The notes under the pieces are model-generated. The model did no database searches, was not told the DNA's origin, and saw only the letters and a list, made by a program, of their open reading frames with translations. A program made the translations under genes and the position numbers. Positions 23,425-35,502 of a stretch of DNA of 64,000 nt are shown piece after piece (within the stretch, counting starts at the first letter, position 1; every line of letters begins with the position of its first letter). Location of the stretch: the NCBI RefSeq assembly GCF_027595985.1, contig NC_073306.1, forward strand, positions 80,762,599 through 80,826,598. Direction: 5' to 3'. The stretch comes from Sorex araneus (lineage: Eukaryota; Chordata; Mammalia; Eulipotyphla; Soricidae).

Positions 23425-24612
23425 TCTTTTAAGAGGCTATGGTATACACACTACTTTTTCTGTCTTCTTGGTAACCTGGTGTGTTCCAATAAATAGAAAT
23501 GTCTCAGAAATCTGCATTTGGACTTTTAATTCTGAAAAACAATTTAAATGAGAAAATTAGCAACATGTAAATATCTTAGTGCACTATCAGAGTTGTAAAT
23601 AACAAAAGCTATAGAATAAATGTCTGGTTCACATCAGCTTTGATTATGTTTAACTCTTGATCATTACCCAAAAGCCAACAACTAAGGAAGGAAGGAACAG
23701 GACTTCAGTGATTTATCACCAATAAAGTAATCCTGATTAATTGTTACAGAAACTTATTATTGAGAAAGGTGATTTTTAACCTTTGTCTTTTCTTGTTTCC
23801 AATTGGAATACTGGCTGGTACTAGACTAAGTTTGATAGTCTGTATTCGATGTGGCATAACTTATTCTGAACTATTACACTGAATGTATTCACATTTTCAA
23901 TGGATATGGAAGAGTTATGCCAGTAGAAATAAAGGGTCAAGGGAATCATCAGTTAAATTTCTTAGTATATGGGGCTAGAAAGATAGTACATTGGGTAGGG
24001 CATTTGCCTTGCATCAGATTTGTTTCCCCAAGCACCGCCAGCAGTAATTCCTGTTGAGTACAGAGCCAGGAGTAAGCTCTGAACACAGTTGGGTATGGCC
24101 CCCAAACCAAAAATAAATAAATAAATTTCTTAGTATAAAGAGCATGACTCTAGAAATCTATTTGTAGGGAGAAAATGAATTTGACTTAACTGTTGCCAAA
24201 GCAGCTCAGTCTAAGTCAACTATACTGGTAATGGCATTGAAACAAAAATATGGTGACTAATATTCATCTATTTAAATCACCATATCCCTAGTATGTGTAG
24301 AATAATGGCTAATTATAAACAGGGGGAAAATATATGAAAAGTTTTGATGCCTATATGGCAAAAAGAAAATGTTATAACAAAAAGTTTGTCTTGTTGATAT
24401 ATGAAAGTGACACCATTTATTTATTTTTCTGATTTTAAAGGTTATTATTCCTTTATAACATTATTCCCTGTAAATCCACAGCTGCCTTTAAGATCCCAAT
24501 TATGTGCTAACAGCCAGAGTATTTGACTATGGGCGAGGAGTGTGCTGCAGGGACCACCAGCAGCCCCTCGTTCTGTGCACCTTAATGGGAGGGAGAATCA
24601 GCGAGTGGCCTC
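23425..24612. other. Intergenic region upstream of the LPCAT2B-like gene
   Basis: One SINE (23971-24122). Otherwise AT-rich. The last 100 nt become GC-richer (GGACCACCAGCAGCCCCTCG) and may be the retained 5' UTR of the retrocopy. Confidence 0.5.
23971..24122 (+). repeat. SOR-type SINE
   Basis: GGGGCTAGAAAGATAGTACA to GGGTATGGCCCCCAAACC with an A-rich tail. Confidence 0.85.
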
Positions 24613-26103
24613 ATGGCTCAACGGACCTCAGAATCCTTCAATCAGAGTGTCAGGTCATCCCTGCGCCCACCTGCAGTGACTAACCCCTTTGTGCAGCAGA
24701 CGAACCTGAGCATGTGGCACTGGGTCTCCCTCATTCTTGGGGGGACCTTTCTGGTGCCACTGCGTATATCTTTCATCAGCATCATCATTGTTGTCTTCAT
24801 ATGGCCACTGCTGGCCTTTTCCACAGTGGGACTCTCCATTCATAACATCAAGCCCACCAAGAGCTGGCGAGTGAAGATGATCCAGCCAGCATTATGGTTC
24901 TTCATCCACCTGACCATGCTTCTGGCAGGACTCCTCGTGAAAGTCAAAGGGGTAAAGGCCACCTCGGACGAGGCCCGCATCTTCGTGACAGCACCCCATT
25001 CCTCTTTCTTTGATGCCATTGCCTGTGTGAAGGCTGGGATGCCCTCGGTGGTTACAGCCAGCCAGAACATGCGCATCCCCGTGGTGGGGAAGATTCTGCT
25101 GTCTTTACAACCCCTGCTTGTGACTCGAGATGACCCCAGTTCCAGAAAGCATACCCATGATGAAATCCTAAAGCGAGTGGCCCCTGACAGCAAGTGGCCA
25201 CAGATACTGATTTTCCCAGAAGGAGTGTGTACCAACCGCTCCTGCCTGGTCACCTTTAAGCTTGGGGCCTTCTCCCCAGGAGTCCCTGTGCAGCCAGTGC
25301 TGCTCAGATACCCCAACTCCCTAGACACTGTAACTTGGACCTGGCAAGGGTTCAGTGGGTTTCAAGCCTGTATATTGACCCTGAGTCGCCCCCTCACAAG
25401 GATAGAGGTGGAATTTATGCCTATTTATGTACCTAATGACCAAGAAAAAGAAGACCCCATCCTCTTTGCCAATTCGGTGAGGATCACTATGGCAGATGCT
25501 CTAGGACTGCCAGTGACAGAACACACTTACGAAGACTGCAAACTGATGATTTCTGCTGGACACCTCCAACTCCCCATGGAAGCTGGCTTAGTGGAATTTA
25601 CCAAAATTAGCCATAAATTGAAACTAGATTGGGAAAAAATTCACAAGCATTTGGATGAATATGCTGCCATTGCAGTGGCCTCAAATGGAGGGAAGATTCA
25701 ACTTGAAGAGTTTGCAAACCACTTGAAACTCCCCATTTCAGAACCCTTGGCACAACTTTTTGCCCTGTTTGATAGGAATAATGATGGTTACATAGACTTC
25801 AGAGAGTATGTGATTGGTCTGACTGTCCTCTGCAATCCTTCCAACATTGAAAGGATTCTGAAAATGGCATTTTTCCTTTTTGATCTTGATAAGGATGGCT
25901 TCATAACAGAACAGGAGTTAGCGGTTATACTTCAGGCAGCTTTAGGAGTGCCAGATCTTGATGTTTCCAAACTCTTTAAGGAAATGGCTGGGCAGAACTC
26001 ACAGTACTTATCATACAACACATTTACAAAATTTATCCGGAAGCACCCAGCATATATTAAGTTATTTAGTTTATACTTAGACCTCCAGGCAGCATGTGTA
26101 TAA
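24613..26103 (+). CDS. LPCAT2B: LPCAT2B-like lysophospholipid acyltransferase (intronless retrogene)
   Basis: This single open frame of 496 codons encodes a PlsC/LPLAT-family acyltransferase of the LPCAT1/2 type. Such enzymes are ER/lipid-droplet membrane proteins that transfer acyl groups from acyl-CoA to lysophospholipids. The N-terminal TNPFVQQT motif (23-30) is family-typical. Hydrophobic segments lie at about 36-78 and 92-110. The HX4D catalytic motif is H129-SSFF-D134. The second motif reads FPEGVCTNR (201-209), where LPCATs normally have EGTC. PVQPVLLRYPN follows at 225-235. Two EF-hands have all usual calcium ligands: loops D387-E398 and D424-E435. It ends at LYLDLQAACV, lacking the longer tail with Lys-rich ER signal that I recall for LPCAT2. 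The start is the first in-frame ATG after an in-frame TAA at 24583-24585. Human LPCAT2 is multi-exon, so this is a retrocopy. Mouse has intronless Lpcat2b at this locus, so it is probably the ortholog. Confidence 0.88.
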   Translation: MAQRTSESFNQSVRSSLRPPAVTNPFVQQTNLSMWHWVSLILGGTFLVPLRISFISIIIVVFIWPLLAFSTVGLSIHNIKPTKSWRVKMIQPALWFFIHLTMLLAGLLVKVKGVKATSDEARIFVTAPHSSFFDAIACVKAGMPSVVTASQNMRIPVVGKILLSLQPLLVTRDDPSSRKHTHDEILKRVAPDSKWPQILIFPEGVCTNRSCLVTFKLGAFSPGVPVQPVLLRYPNSLDTVTWTWQGFSGFQACILTLSRPLTRIEVEFMPIYVPNDQEKEDPILFANSVRITMADALGLPVTEHTYEDCKLMISAGHLQLPMEAGLVEFTKISHKLKLDWEKIHKHLDEYAAIAVASNGGKIQLEEFANHLKLPISEPLAQLFALFDRNNDGYIDFREYVIGLTVLCNPSNIERILKMAFFLFDLDKDGFITEQELAVILQAALGVPDLDVSKLFKEMAGQNSQYLSYNTFTKFIRKHPAYIKLFSLYLDLQAACV

Positions 26104-26200
26104 TCTTTACCACAATAAAGAATAATCACTGTATTAAAATTAAAGTCAGTCCTAGGAATGATGAAGGCATCTTTCAAGTAGAAATCTTTTGAGGGAAAGC
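26104..26200 (+). promoter_or_regulatory. LPCAT2B: LPCAT2B-like 3' end with AATAAA
   Basis: AATAAA lies at 26114-26119, 11 nt after the retrogene's stop codon. It would give a very short 3' UTR if used. I see no preserved poly(A) tail of the original retroposition, which fits an old insertion. Confidence 0.45.
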
Positions 26201-26860
26201 ACATCAATTTTCATTCAAGTGACCTGGGAATTTCATTATAAATTATGTTATGTGGTTTATTGTTGCTTTTTCTGCATTCCTAAGAGTAATGCAGACTGAC
26301 TAAACACCAATGAGAACTGAAGACTTCACTTGCTTTTGGTATCTTTTTCACTATCTATGCACTTCCGGCACTTTTTGCTCTAACAAAGTTTCATCTGAGA
26401 AGGTGACCTTGTTTTCCTATCACTCATGTCAACATGCAGGATGAAATAACCAAGAAATAAGTAATAAGTCAGTCATATACCAGGACAGAAAGCAACAACC
26501 TACCTAGATGTGGAAGTGTTTGCAAACTAATAAATATGCCCTTGCTAAACCAACTACTGTTTGCCCAACTTGGATGAATCCCCAAGGTATCTGCAGTCTC
26601 TTAGTTCTGATTAAAAGGACACTTGACAAAGGGAAAAGTGCCTTGATCACTTATGGTCAAAATCTCTTCCTTTTGCAAACTTTACCAAAAAATACCATAG
26701 TAGACACATTTCTGTGACCCCTGCTAGAGGCTCGTAAGAGAATAGTGAAGTGGAAGCCACTAAATCTTAAATTTCATTTGTTTCTTGGCATTTTAGAGAG
26801 TAGAAAGGAGGAAGAGTGGATGAAAGTGAGGAGAAGCAATAGTTTAAATCTTCACTGTTC
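26200..26860. other. Intergenic, nothing recognised
   Basis: AT-rich unique-looking sequence with a 69-codon open frame at 26508-26717 that I do not believe is a gene. Confidence 0.45.
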
Positions 26861-26861
26861 A

Positions 26862-26985
26862 GGCTTCTATGACAAAAATACCAGATACTGTATAGTTTAA
26901 ACAACTGGTATTTACTTCTTACGGTTTAGGAGGAATGGAAGTCCAAGATAAATGTACTCACAGATTTAGATACTAATCTTCAAAG
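26862..26985 (-). repeat. MaLR-like LTR fragment
   Basis: CAGGCTTCTATGACAAAAAT, then GTATTTACTTCTTACGG and GGAATGGAAGTCCAAGAT. This resembles a reversed MLT1/MST-type (ERVL-MaLR) LTR end. Confidence 0.5.
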
Positions 26986-27129
26986 ATGCTACATCTTGCT
27001 AAGTCCTCCTGTAGTGCAAGGTGGGAAGGTGTATGTCTCTCTTTGGAGTATCTGCTTTTTAATAATTTAGGTATCATGACTTACAATGATACTAATATAT
27101 ATGAATATTTTAGACTTTAGTGTGACACC

Positions 27130-28790
27130 ACAATAGCACCAACTGGATCTCTTCTTGTGCTCCTTTCTCCCCTCCCTATATCCCCACCTCTTGTTGGCAG
27201 TATCAGTTCTGTTGGTGTATCTCAGGGCCTGTTTTCATTGACCATAATATATTCCCTTGATTTCTTTATAGTCCAAATAAGAATTACTTCATTATTTATA
27301 CTTCTACTTCTGACTCATTTTGCTAAGCATGACACCCTTCAGTTTCGTCCACATTGTAGTGAACCAAAGATTTCACATGTTCTTATATCTGAGTAGTATT
27401 CTATTGTATATATGTACTATAATTTATCAACTCATCTATTGTTGGTCATTTGGGTTGTTCCAAGACCTTGGCTATTCTAATTAGTGCTACAATAAAAATG
27501 AGTGTGCAGATATTATTATATGAATTGATGATTTTTGGTTTCTTGGGTTCACCAAGGAGTAGATTTTGGTTTTTTTGGTTTCAAGGAATAGATTTTTGGT
27601 TTCTTGGGTTAATCAAGGAAAATTACTGGGTCATATAACAGTTCTATTTTTAATTTTTTGAGAAGTCTTCATGCTATTTTTCATAGAAACTAAATAGGTT
27701 AACAGTCCCACCAACAATGAATGAAGGTTCCTTTTTCACCAAATCCCTACTAGCACAATTTTTTTCCAGGCTATTTATCTATATGTTTATCCAGATAAAT
27801 ATATACACATGTGCCACATCAGGCATACTACTGGCTCTGTGTTCAGGAATCACTCCTGGCAGTGCTCAGGGGCTTGCATATGGTATAGGGGATTCAAACC
27901 AGGGCCATATGCAAACACAAGTGCCTTGCCTCCTGTACTATCTCTCCAGTCCATTTGTAGAGTTTTGGATACACCTTTTAGGTACAGTTTTCACTGGTAT
28001 TGCTGCAGAAATCTGACCAACAAACAAACGGAGGGCACTAGAGAGATTAAAGGAAGAGCCAGGTTTAACACATGAGGACTCGATCTGGCTAATGCCAAAA
28101 TGGGCCAAGCCATGAACGCAGTTCACACAGAGCTTAGATACAGGCTACATCAATTCTATGGGAACAATTTTCATCTAACATACACAGTGGTTCCTAATCT
28201 GGTTGCTATCATCCATAGTTGGTCCAAACAATGATAGATAAATTAGTTTTTAAGTTCCATATAGACATTTACTAATTGTTCATATGGCCCTGTCCTGTTC
28301 CTATTCCTTAACCTGATGGGACTTGCTCTCTTGCTCTGTTCTTGTAACATCTTTTTGATTTGTCACCTATTCATCTTCACTTAGCTCTTAGAATGGGTCA
28401 CTCAGATGTCCTGACTTTAATTTACTGATTTGCCTCTAATTTTCCTACTTCCATATGAGATGATACCTAATTGTTGTTTTGATTTGCATTTGCCTGATAA
28501 TCAGGGATGATGAACAAATTCCCATGTTCCTGTTGTCCATCTATTTGTCTTCACAGAGGAAGTGTCTATTCAGGTTGCTTCCCCATTTTTTGATGTGATT
28601 TTTTTTTTAGTTTTATGAGTGCTTTCTAAATCTGAATATTAGCCATTTGTCAGGTACACAAATATTTTTCTCCCATTCAGTAGGGTGTCATTTTTATTAT
28701 ACCCAAAGTTTCCCTTGCAGCGAAGAAACTTTTTAACTGGAAGTTGTCCCATTTGTTTTTGCTTTTGTTTTATCTGTATGTCAAAAGCTA
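27130..28790 (-). mobile_element. Old antisense L1 fragment (ORF2 3' part)
   Basis: The + strand shows the reverse complement of the L1 ORF2 C-terminal region and nearby sequence: the AGTATTCTATTGT motif, the AATGAGTGTGCAGAT region, and GATTTGCATTTGCCTGATAATCAGGG. A tRNA-SINE is inserted at 27806-27952. A short tandem duplication (TTTTGGTTTCTTGGGTT) lies at about 27530-27612. No frame is intact. Confidence 0.8.
27806..27952 (-). repeat. SOR-type SINE inside L1
   Basis: CAGGAATCACTCCTGGCAGT through TACTATCTCTCCAGTCC. Confidence 0.82.
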
Positions 28791-29698
28791 AAATAAAAGT
28801 TCAAATCTAGTTAAGACACAGTTGGCTGCAGGTGTTACCCTGAATTGCACTTAAAGAGCATGAGAATGGTTAAGGCTGTGCCAATAATTTGAAGACCATT
28901 CAGAAATTCTGGTTCCTCTGGCTAAATTGCAGATGGAGATAGTATCTTCTCAGCAGGTGCATATTTAAATGCAATTCAGTTTTAGAGTAAGAGTCTGTTT
29001 CAGCCACAGCAGTTTGAAATAGTCTGAAAAGTATCAGGAAGGGGATGAGGTCCTCTTGCAGGTGGGGAGCCTCCCACAGGGAGTCGAGCATTTAGAGCTG
29101 CACTTTCTCTGTGGGTGGCACGCACATGCCCTGGCACTAAGCCCTGGGATACGGCTGGTCTGAATCAAAAATCAAGAAGTGCATTTTATCCTGAGAACGC
29201 ATCCCCTGGAGATGCTGCTGACGCGGTATCAGAGCAAAAGCTGAACTTCTCACACACAGCCAGTGTCCCAATGGTCCTTCGCAGTCAATGTGGGATGGCC
29301 AGTTCAATCCGTCCCCCTAGCAAAGGCCCTCCCGTTTTCAATACAAATGTTAGTTTTGTTTGCAAAGCGCGGGAATACGGTCTTCCAGGCACTCAGCCGA
29401 AATCCGAGCACCGTTCTAGGCGGCACTCCTTGGGGTAGAAGGACCTGGGTGTTTTAATGCCCCCGCCCTTTCCCAGGGGGTTGGGGAGGACTCAGGCTCC
29501 TGCTCAAATTTCGGGTTTTTCAATTTTCATTAGTTAATAAACTATTAGTTATTTCCGTGCCACACCCTTTTGGACTGGCTTGGTGCTCAAAGGTCACCCA
29601 GGGGTGGGGTATCCAATCTGTGTCCCTCAACAGCCCACCGAGCAGACAAAGCGCACGCTCCAGCCCTTGCTGCCTTCTCCCCAGCCCACAGACCTGCT
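28791..29698. other. Region upstream of the BTBD8 CpG island
   Basis: Unique-looking sequence that grows GC-richer rightwards. It could hold an upstream regulatory element or an alternative 5' exon, but no splice-flanked frame convinces me. Confidence 0.4.
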
Positions 29699-29714
29699 GC
29701 ATTTTTACCAACTT

Positions 29715-29836
29715 TTTTTTTTTTTTTTTTTTTTTTTTTGCTTTTTGGGTCACACCCAGCGATGCTCAGGGGTTACTCTTGGCTCAGGGGTTACTCTTGG
29801 CTTTGGAGCACCCAGCGATGCTCAGGGGTTACTCAA
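29715..29836 (-). repeat. Truncated SINE with internal duplications
   Basis: Perfect 16-nt target-site duplications GCATTTTTACCAACTT (29699-29714 and 29837-29852) bound a poly-T and SINE tail. The unit GGGGTTACTCTTGGCT is repeated, and CACCCAGCGATGCTCAGG occurs twice. The tRNA head is missing. Confidence 0.92.
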
Positions 29837-30048
29837 GCATTTTTACCAACTTCTTGCCCAGCCCATCACACCACCAGCTTTCTCGTGCAAAGCTTTCATC
29901 CAAAACAGCGAAGCTGGAGGGTGTGCCTTGCCGCAGGGATGGTCGTGTGAACCCAGATTTTCTTGCAGGGGGGGGGGTGAACCAAACAACCAAACAATCA
30001 AACCCGCCCCTAGAAAGAGGTGCAGCTGTTAATAAAACGTCTATGTAA

Positions 30049-30760
<712 letters not shown>

Positions 30761-31149
30761 TTCATAGCCGAGTAGAGTGAGCGCCACTTAAGCCTCCAGT
30801 GCTCCTGCGCGGGCGGGTTTGGTGCTGAGGGCTGGGTGAATCCAGGTCCAGTGGCCCATGTTAGACGCACAGTTCTTGACACACTTGAACAACTTTAAGA
30901 ACAGTTATGAACACGAATATTTCAAATAAGAAGGAGGGTTGGGGGTGAAGGAACAGATGACTGGAGAGTAGGGTGTCTTCTGAGTTCTCTTTAAAAGATT
31001 TACCAGAAGTAATTTTGGAGAAGTATTTCCTGATTGCAATCGGCTTCCCCCTAGAACACTTGATGACTTTTCCAGAATTGCCCTGCAGCCTTTCGACTCT
31101 AGGTAATTGTTGTTTACACAAAAACATTCTTTTTATTTATTTATTATTT

Positions 31150-31228
31150 TTTGTGTGTGATGCTGAGGACTGAGGGCCGCACCCATATAAGGCAAGTGCC
31201 CTGCTGCTGAGCTACATCCCTGGACTCC
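31150..31228 (-). repeat. Short tRNA-SINE (ID-like)
   Basis: AAGGCAAGTGCCCTGCTGCT and GAGCTACATCCCTGGACTCC in reverse orientation. Confidence 0.6.
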
Positions 31229-31774
31229 AAACATTATTGAGTGTACATTAGAATCACCTGCAGATCTTGTTAAAACAGATTTGCCAAATCTCAGGCCATG
31301 GTTTGAACTCCGCGAGTTTGGGATGGGGCATATTAGTTTCCAGGTCCAGCAGAGTTCCCAAGTGATGCTGATTTAGCTTCCTGGTGAAGGGCCCGTACTC
31401 CCAAAACCTGTGAAAGAGATTAAGCAGAATTATTCACATTTGTGCAGCATGCCACACTTAGAAAATACTTTGTGTGCCACCTTTAGAGCTTCAGCAATTT
31501 AACCTTATAAGGTTTTTTAAAAAAATCTCTCCTTTTGAGTCTGTCAACTAGAGATACTACTTCATCTGCATTAGTGGCTGGATTGATGAAAAAGGGTGTA
31601 AAAAGACTGACTTGTTCTGTTTCTATGAGAGTTGCTAAGAGATGTTCTCTTCCATGGCTTTATTCTAATGGCTTCAAAGTGAATTTAAGAAAGATAACAT
31701 TTTACATAAAGAAAGTGAGGTTAAAAGATTTATTCTCATTCAAGCTACAGTTAGGGCTAGGACCCTGAACTCTT

Positions 31775-31946
31775 TTTTTTTGTTTTTGGGTCACACCTGG
31801 CAATGCACAGGGGTTACTCCTGTGGCTCTGTACTCAGGAATTACTCTTGGCGGTGCTCAGGGGACCATATGGGATGCTGGGAATCGAACCCGGGTCGGCC
31901 GCGTGCAAGGCAAACACCCTACCCGCTGTGCTATTGCTCCAGCCCC
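31775..31946 (-). repeat. SOR-type SINE with target-site duplications
   Basis: Near-consensus, with 15-nt duplications GGACCCTGAACTCTT (31760-31774 and 31947-31961). A young copy. Confidence 0.95.
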
Positions 31947-32184
31947 GGACCCTGAACTCTTGAGTTCTTATTTAAGGACCTAAATTCCCATTGTTCCAAA
32001 CAAACAAAAATAAGCATAATAGGTTTTTAAAAAATATCTTATGCTAAGTTAAAAACCCTTGAAATACAGCAGTTATCTTTCACGTATTCTACATATGCAC
32101 ATGGAGTATGTAGCACTCACCAATAAACCTAGTCATCACTTGGTCCCTGATTACCATAGAATATTTCTTCAAGAATTCACTTGT

Positions 32185-32416
32185 TTTTATTTGGGGTGGG
32201 GGCTCCCAAGTAGTACTTAGTGATGTTGGGGATTTGAGAGCTGGGGCTTCCCTGGGCCACCCCTCTTGCAGTGCAGGGGGTGGGAGAAAGCAGCCTCCAG
32301 AGCTGCTGAGTAGCAGTGCTCCTGGGACCATATGATACTGGGCAATAGGAATCATACTGTGGTGGGCCACATGCAGGACAAACTGCCTTAAACCCCCTGT
32401 TGTGTCTCCCGCCCAA
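32185..32416 (-). repeat. Longer SINE variant, diverged
   Basis: GGGGTGGGGGCTCCCAAGTA, then GGGCCACATGCAGGACAAAC. Same type as 36023, 41285 and 45770. Confidence 0.6.
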
Positions 32417-32732
32417 ATTCACTTGTTTTTTGGGACGTTAACTGCCCATTGGCTATTGGCTAGCCTTGGCGCAGTCCATTTTCTGGTCAAATAGGAGCTT
32501 ATAAAAATAATAAATGAATTTGATAGTTTAGTTTGGGAGGGGATTGTGAGAATGGTGGGCAAAGTAAAAGTAGAGGAAGATAAATGAATCATCTGACACC
32601 TCAGTGAAGTTGGGAGCGTGTTCTGGAGGCAGCAGAGAGGCAACCCTGTTTCAGATAGGATGGACGTGTGGCTCTCAATTTGAGGAAAGAGAAATTGGAC
32701 ATAAGGAAACCAGTTAGGTGATTTTTTATAAC

Positions 32733-32920
32733 AGGGACACATGGTGGTATTGGAAGTTGAAAAAGTTAAAGGATCTTGCATGTGACCAACCCTGGTTTGA
32801 TCCCTTGATCCTGAGGACCCCATATGATGCCCAGAGACCACCAGAAGTGATCTCTGAACTGAGTGATCTCTGAGAGGCAGGAGAAAGCCCTGAGCCCCAC
32901 TAAGTGTGACCCAAAAGCCA
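32733..32920 (+). repeat. Diverged SOR-type SINE
   Basis: CCTGGTTTGATCCCTTGATC, then CACTAAGTGTGACCCAAAAG and an A-tail. Confidence 0.75.
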
Positions 32921-33479
32921 AAAAAAAAAGTAAGAAAAAAAAAGTTAAAGCTTTAATTCACAGTACAATTGGTAAGCTTGCTAATGGGGTTTATCTGAAG
33001 GAACAGTGGAAGGGAAGCATAAAAGATGGTGTCAGCTTATAGAGTGACTGTTTGAAGGGCATATCCAGGAAACAACTGGAAATAGGACTGCAATTGAGGA
33101 GGGAAATAAGGGTAATAGAAATTCAGAGTTGGCATCATCACCATCCAGTTGTTCACACAAATAAGAGAGAAATTGTAGGTTATTTCTCTCTCTTAGTCTT
33201 CATAAGTTCGAAACTCCTGCCAGTTATGTTACCTGAATATATTTTAATTCTCTCTATTTGTTGGTCACTATCCTCTCTTGACTTCCTTCATGTCATTCAG
33301 CTGTGCTGTTGCAGTAGTTTTCTCATTTTTATTTTCATTTTCCTAATTCTCTGCTATACAATTAACAGGTGATACTTGAAAATTGCTTATCCGTGTCTAA
33401 AACTGGTGATTCCCTTCAGTAGTGTAGAGTCAAGTTTTATGTCTGCTACCATCTTTATCCCTGCTACTTCTCATTTCCT

Positions 33480-33780
33480 TTATACTCTGTGGGAACCAGC
33501 TCGTAAGTTCACATTCACATGTACCTTTGTCCTGCCTTGACTTGCTTTTCTAACCAACTCTTGCTAACTCATTAAAATTCCTCTTCATTTTCTTCTCCTC
33601 TATATGATTTCCTTCCATTAAAAAGAAAATCAAAAACCTGTACTGTTGACTATCACACTTTAGTTTTCATGCCCGAACTTCCTACTGTACTGTAACTCCT
33701 ATACTGTAATGCCCAAGTCTTCCTGTCCCTAGTGCTCCGTGCATGGTAAATGCTCAATAAGTTTTTAATGATAACTGGGT
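33480..33780 (+). repeat. L2 LINE 3' end
   Basis: Ends GGTAAATGCTCAATAAGTTT, the typical L2 finish, after a CT-rich block. Confidence 0.65.
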
Positions 33781-34045
33781 TTTATCATTAGTTTCAATTG
33801 TTTTAGATAATTTGATACAGTAGTTGGCAGGCATATGATCTGGAAACACTTGGACCTTGATATTATTAAACCTTTGATTCAACCTGTCCTCTCTAGAATA
33901 AATCCCACTTAAAGTTTTAGCCAATCAGAGTCAGATATTATTTTACTTGTAATTAATACAATCTATAGTTGTAAGTGATACAAGTGGATTTATAAAGTAA
34001 AACTAATTCCATAATAATTTTTAAAATAATAAAAAAATTAACTTG

Positions 34046-34223
34046 GGGCCATCAGAGTGATAGTACAGTGGGTAGGGCACTTCCCTTGCATGCAGCCAAT
34101 CTTGGTTCAGTCCCTAGCACCCCTGATCACTTCCAGGAGTAATTGTTAAGTGCAGAGCCCTTGTTAAGTACAGAGCTCAGTAACCCCCGAGCATCACCAG
34201 ATGTGACCGAAAGCCCCAAAATA
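34046..34223 (+). repeat. SOR-type SINE with partial duplication
   Basis: GGGGCCATCAGAGTGATAGT to CAGATGTGACCGAAAGCCCC. The TTGTTAAGTGCAGAG unit occurs twice. Confidence 0.8.
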
Positions 34224-34229
34224 AATTAA

Positions 34230-35220
34230 CAATTTAATGGAATCCCTGAGTATCTGTTATGAACCAGGTGGATTCCCAGCTACATTACTTCCTTAGTCAC
34301 TGGGGAAGAGTGGGCAACAAGGAGAAGATGGGTTGGAGAGAGAAATACATGAAATATTTGTATAATTTGAGTTTCTGTTCTGAGCATGCAAGTTTCTGAA
34401 AGCTTTATGCTCTGAAACATTTGTTTGGGGTAAAACATGACAGAACTCAGTAGATATTGAACTCTTGCTTGAACACCGAAAGTAATTTTAGCCTTTGGGG
34501 AGTTCGTTGGTGAAAAACACTATCATAGTAATGATGCAGTGACAGACATATTGTAAGAGGTATATACTGAGTATGAAGGAATCAGGAAGGAACCATTAAC
34601 TTTGTCTTGGGGGAATATGCGTGTCACTGGCAACAGTCTACGGTTTCACTGTAATGGATATCTTTATCCATTAGTTGTACCTCTTCCTCTTGCAGTGTAT
34701 TAGCGGGTCTGCCAATTACATCCTGCAAATGCACAAGACCTCTGAGGATACAGAGCTTGCTGAAGATGATGTTATGGTGAAATGAAGTATTATTTGGAGA
34801 GTAGAAAGATATATAGTTACTACAGAGAGAAATATTATATTAAGACAATTTCTAATATGGTCATTTTTTTGTTCTTCCATCACTTTACATGTAATTAATG
34901 GGCTTTACCCCAACTTTGTATATTTGTAATGGGATTTAAATAGATAGGCCATCATTTTATAGTAAATTAGAGTGTCGCTCTCTTTGTGAGGGGAAGAATT
35001 CAAATGGACTTAGAAATCACATTCTTCACAACCAAGTCTGCATTTCAGACTTGGCATTTAACAGTAGTCAGCACAAAGCATACCAGTTTCCAATCTCAAT
35101 TGTCTATTGTTTATATCCAGTTTGGTGGTATAGGCTATTTTTCTGTTTTCATTTTAGTTGTATTTTAAAAGTTTATCTCAGTAGTCAATGACCCTATTAC
35201 TCTGTACTTCCTCATCTAGT
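34230..35220. other. BTBD8 intron 1, nothing recognised
   Basis: AT-rich, unique-looking. No repeat or exon could be assigned. Confidence 0.5.
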
Positions 35221-35233
35221 AAATCTAAAGTAG

Positions 35234-35468
35234 CACTGTTGTCCCGTTGTTCATCAATTTGCTCAAGCGGGTACTAGCAATGTCTCCATTGTGAGACTTG
35301 TTACTGTTTTAGTCATATCGAATACGCCACGGGTAGCTTGCCAGGCTCTGCCATGCAGGTGGATACTCTCGGTAGCTCGGCGGGCTCTCCGAGAGGGATA
35401 GAGAAATCGAACCCGGGTCAACCATGTGCAAGGCAAACGCCCTACCTGCTGTGCTATCACTCCAGTCC
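35234..35468 (-). repeat. tRNA-headed SINE, long body (SINE-B)
   Basis: Intact-looking copy with 10-nt target-site duplications TCTAAAGTAG (35224-35233 and 35473-35482). It ends GCTATCACTCCAGTCCC in reverse. Confidence 0.9.
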
Positions 35469-35502
35469 CAAGTCTAAAGTAGATACATTAAATTTTAAGT
35501 TT

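Noticed and set aside
24642-25328. Open frames of 62-162 codons on the - strand
   Set aside because: Shadows of the LPCAT2B-like coding sequence.
29557-30048. Overlapping open frames of 126-163 codons on the + strand
   Set aside because: They cross a T-run and a truncated SINE; the poly-Phe stretch is the SINE tail.
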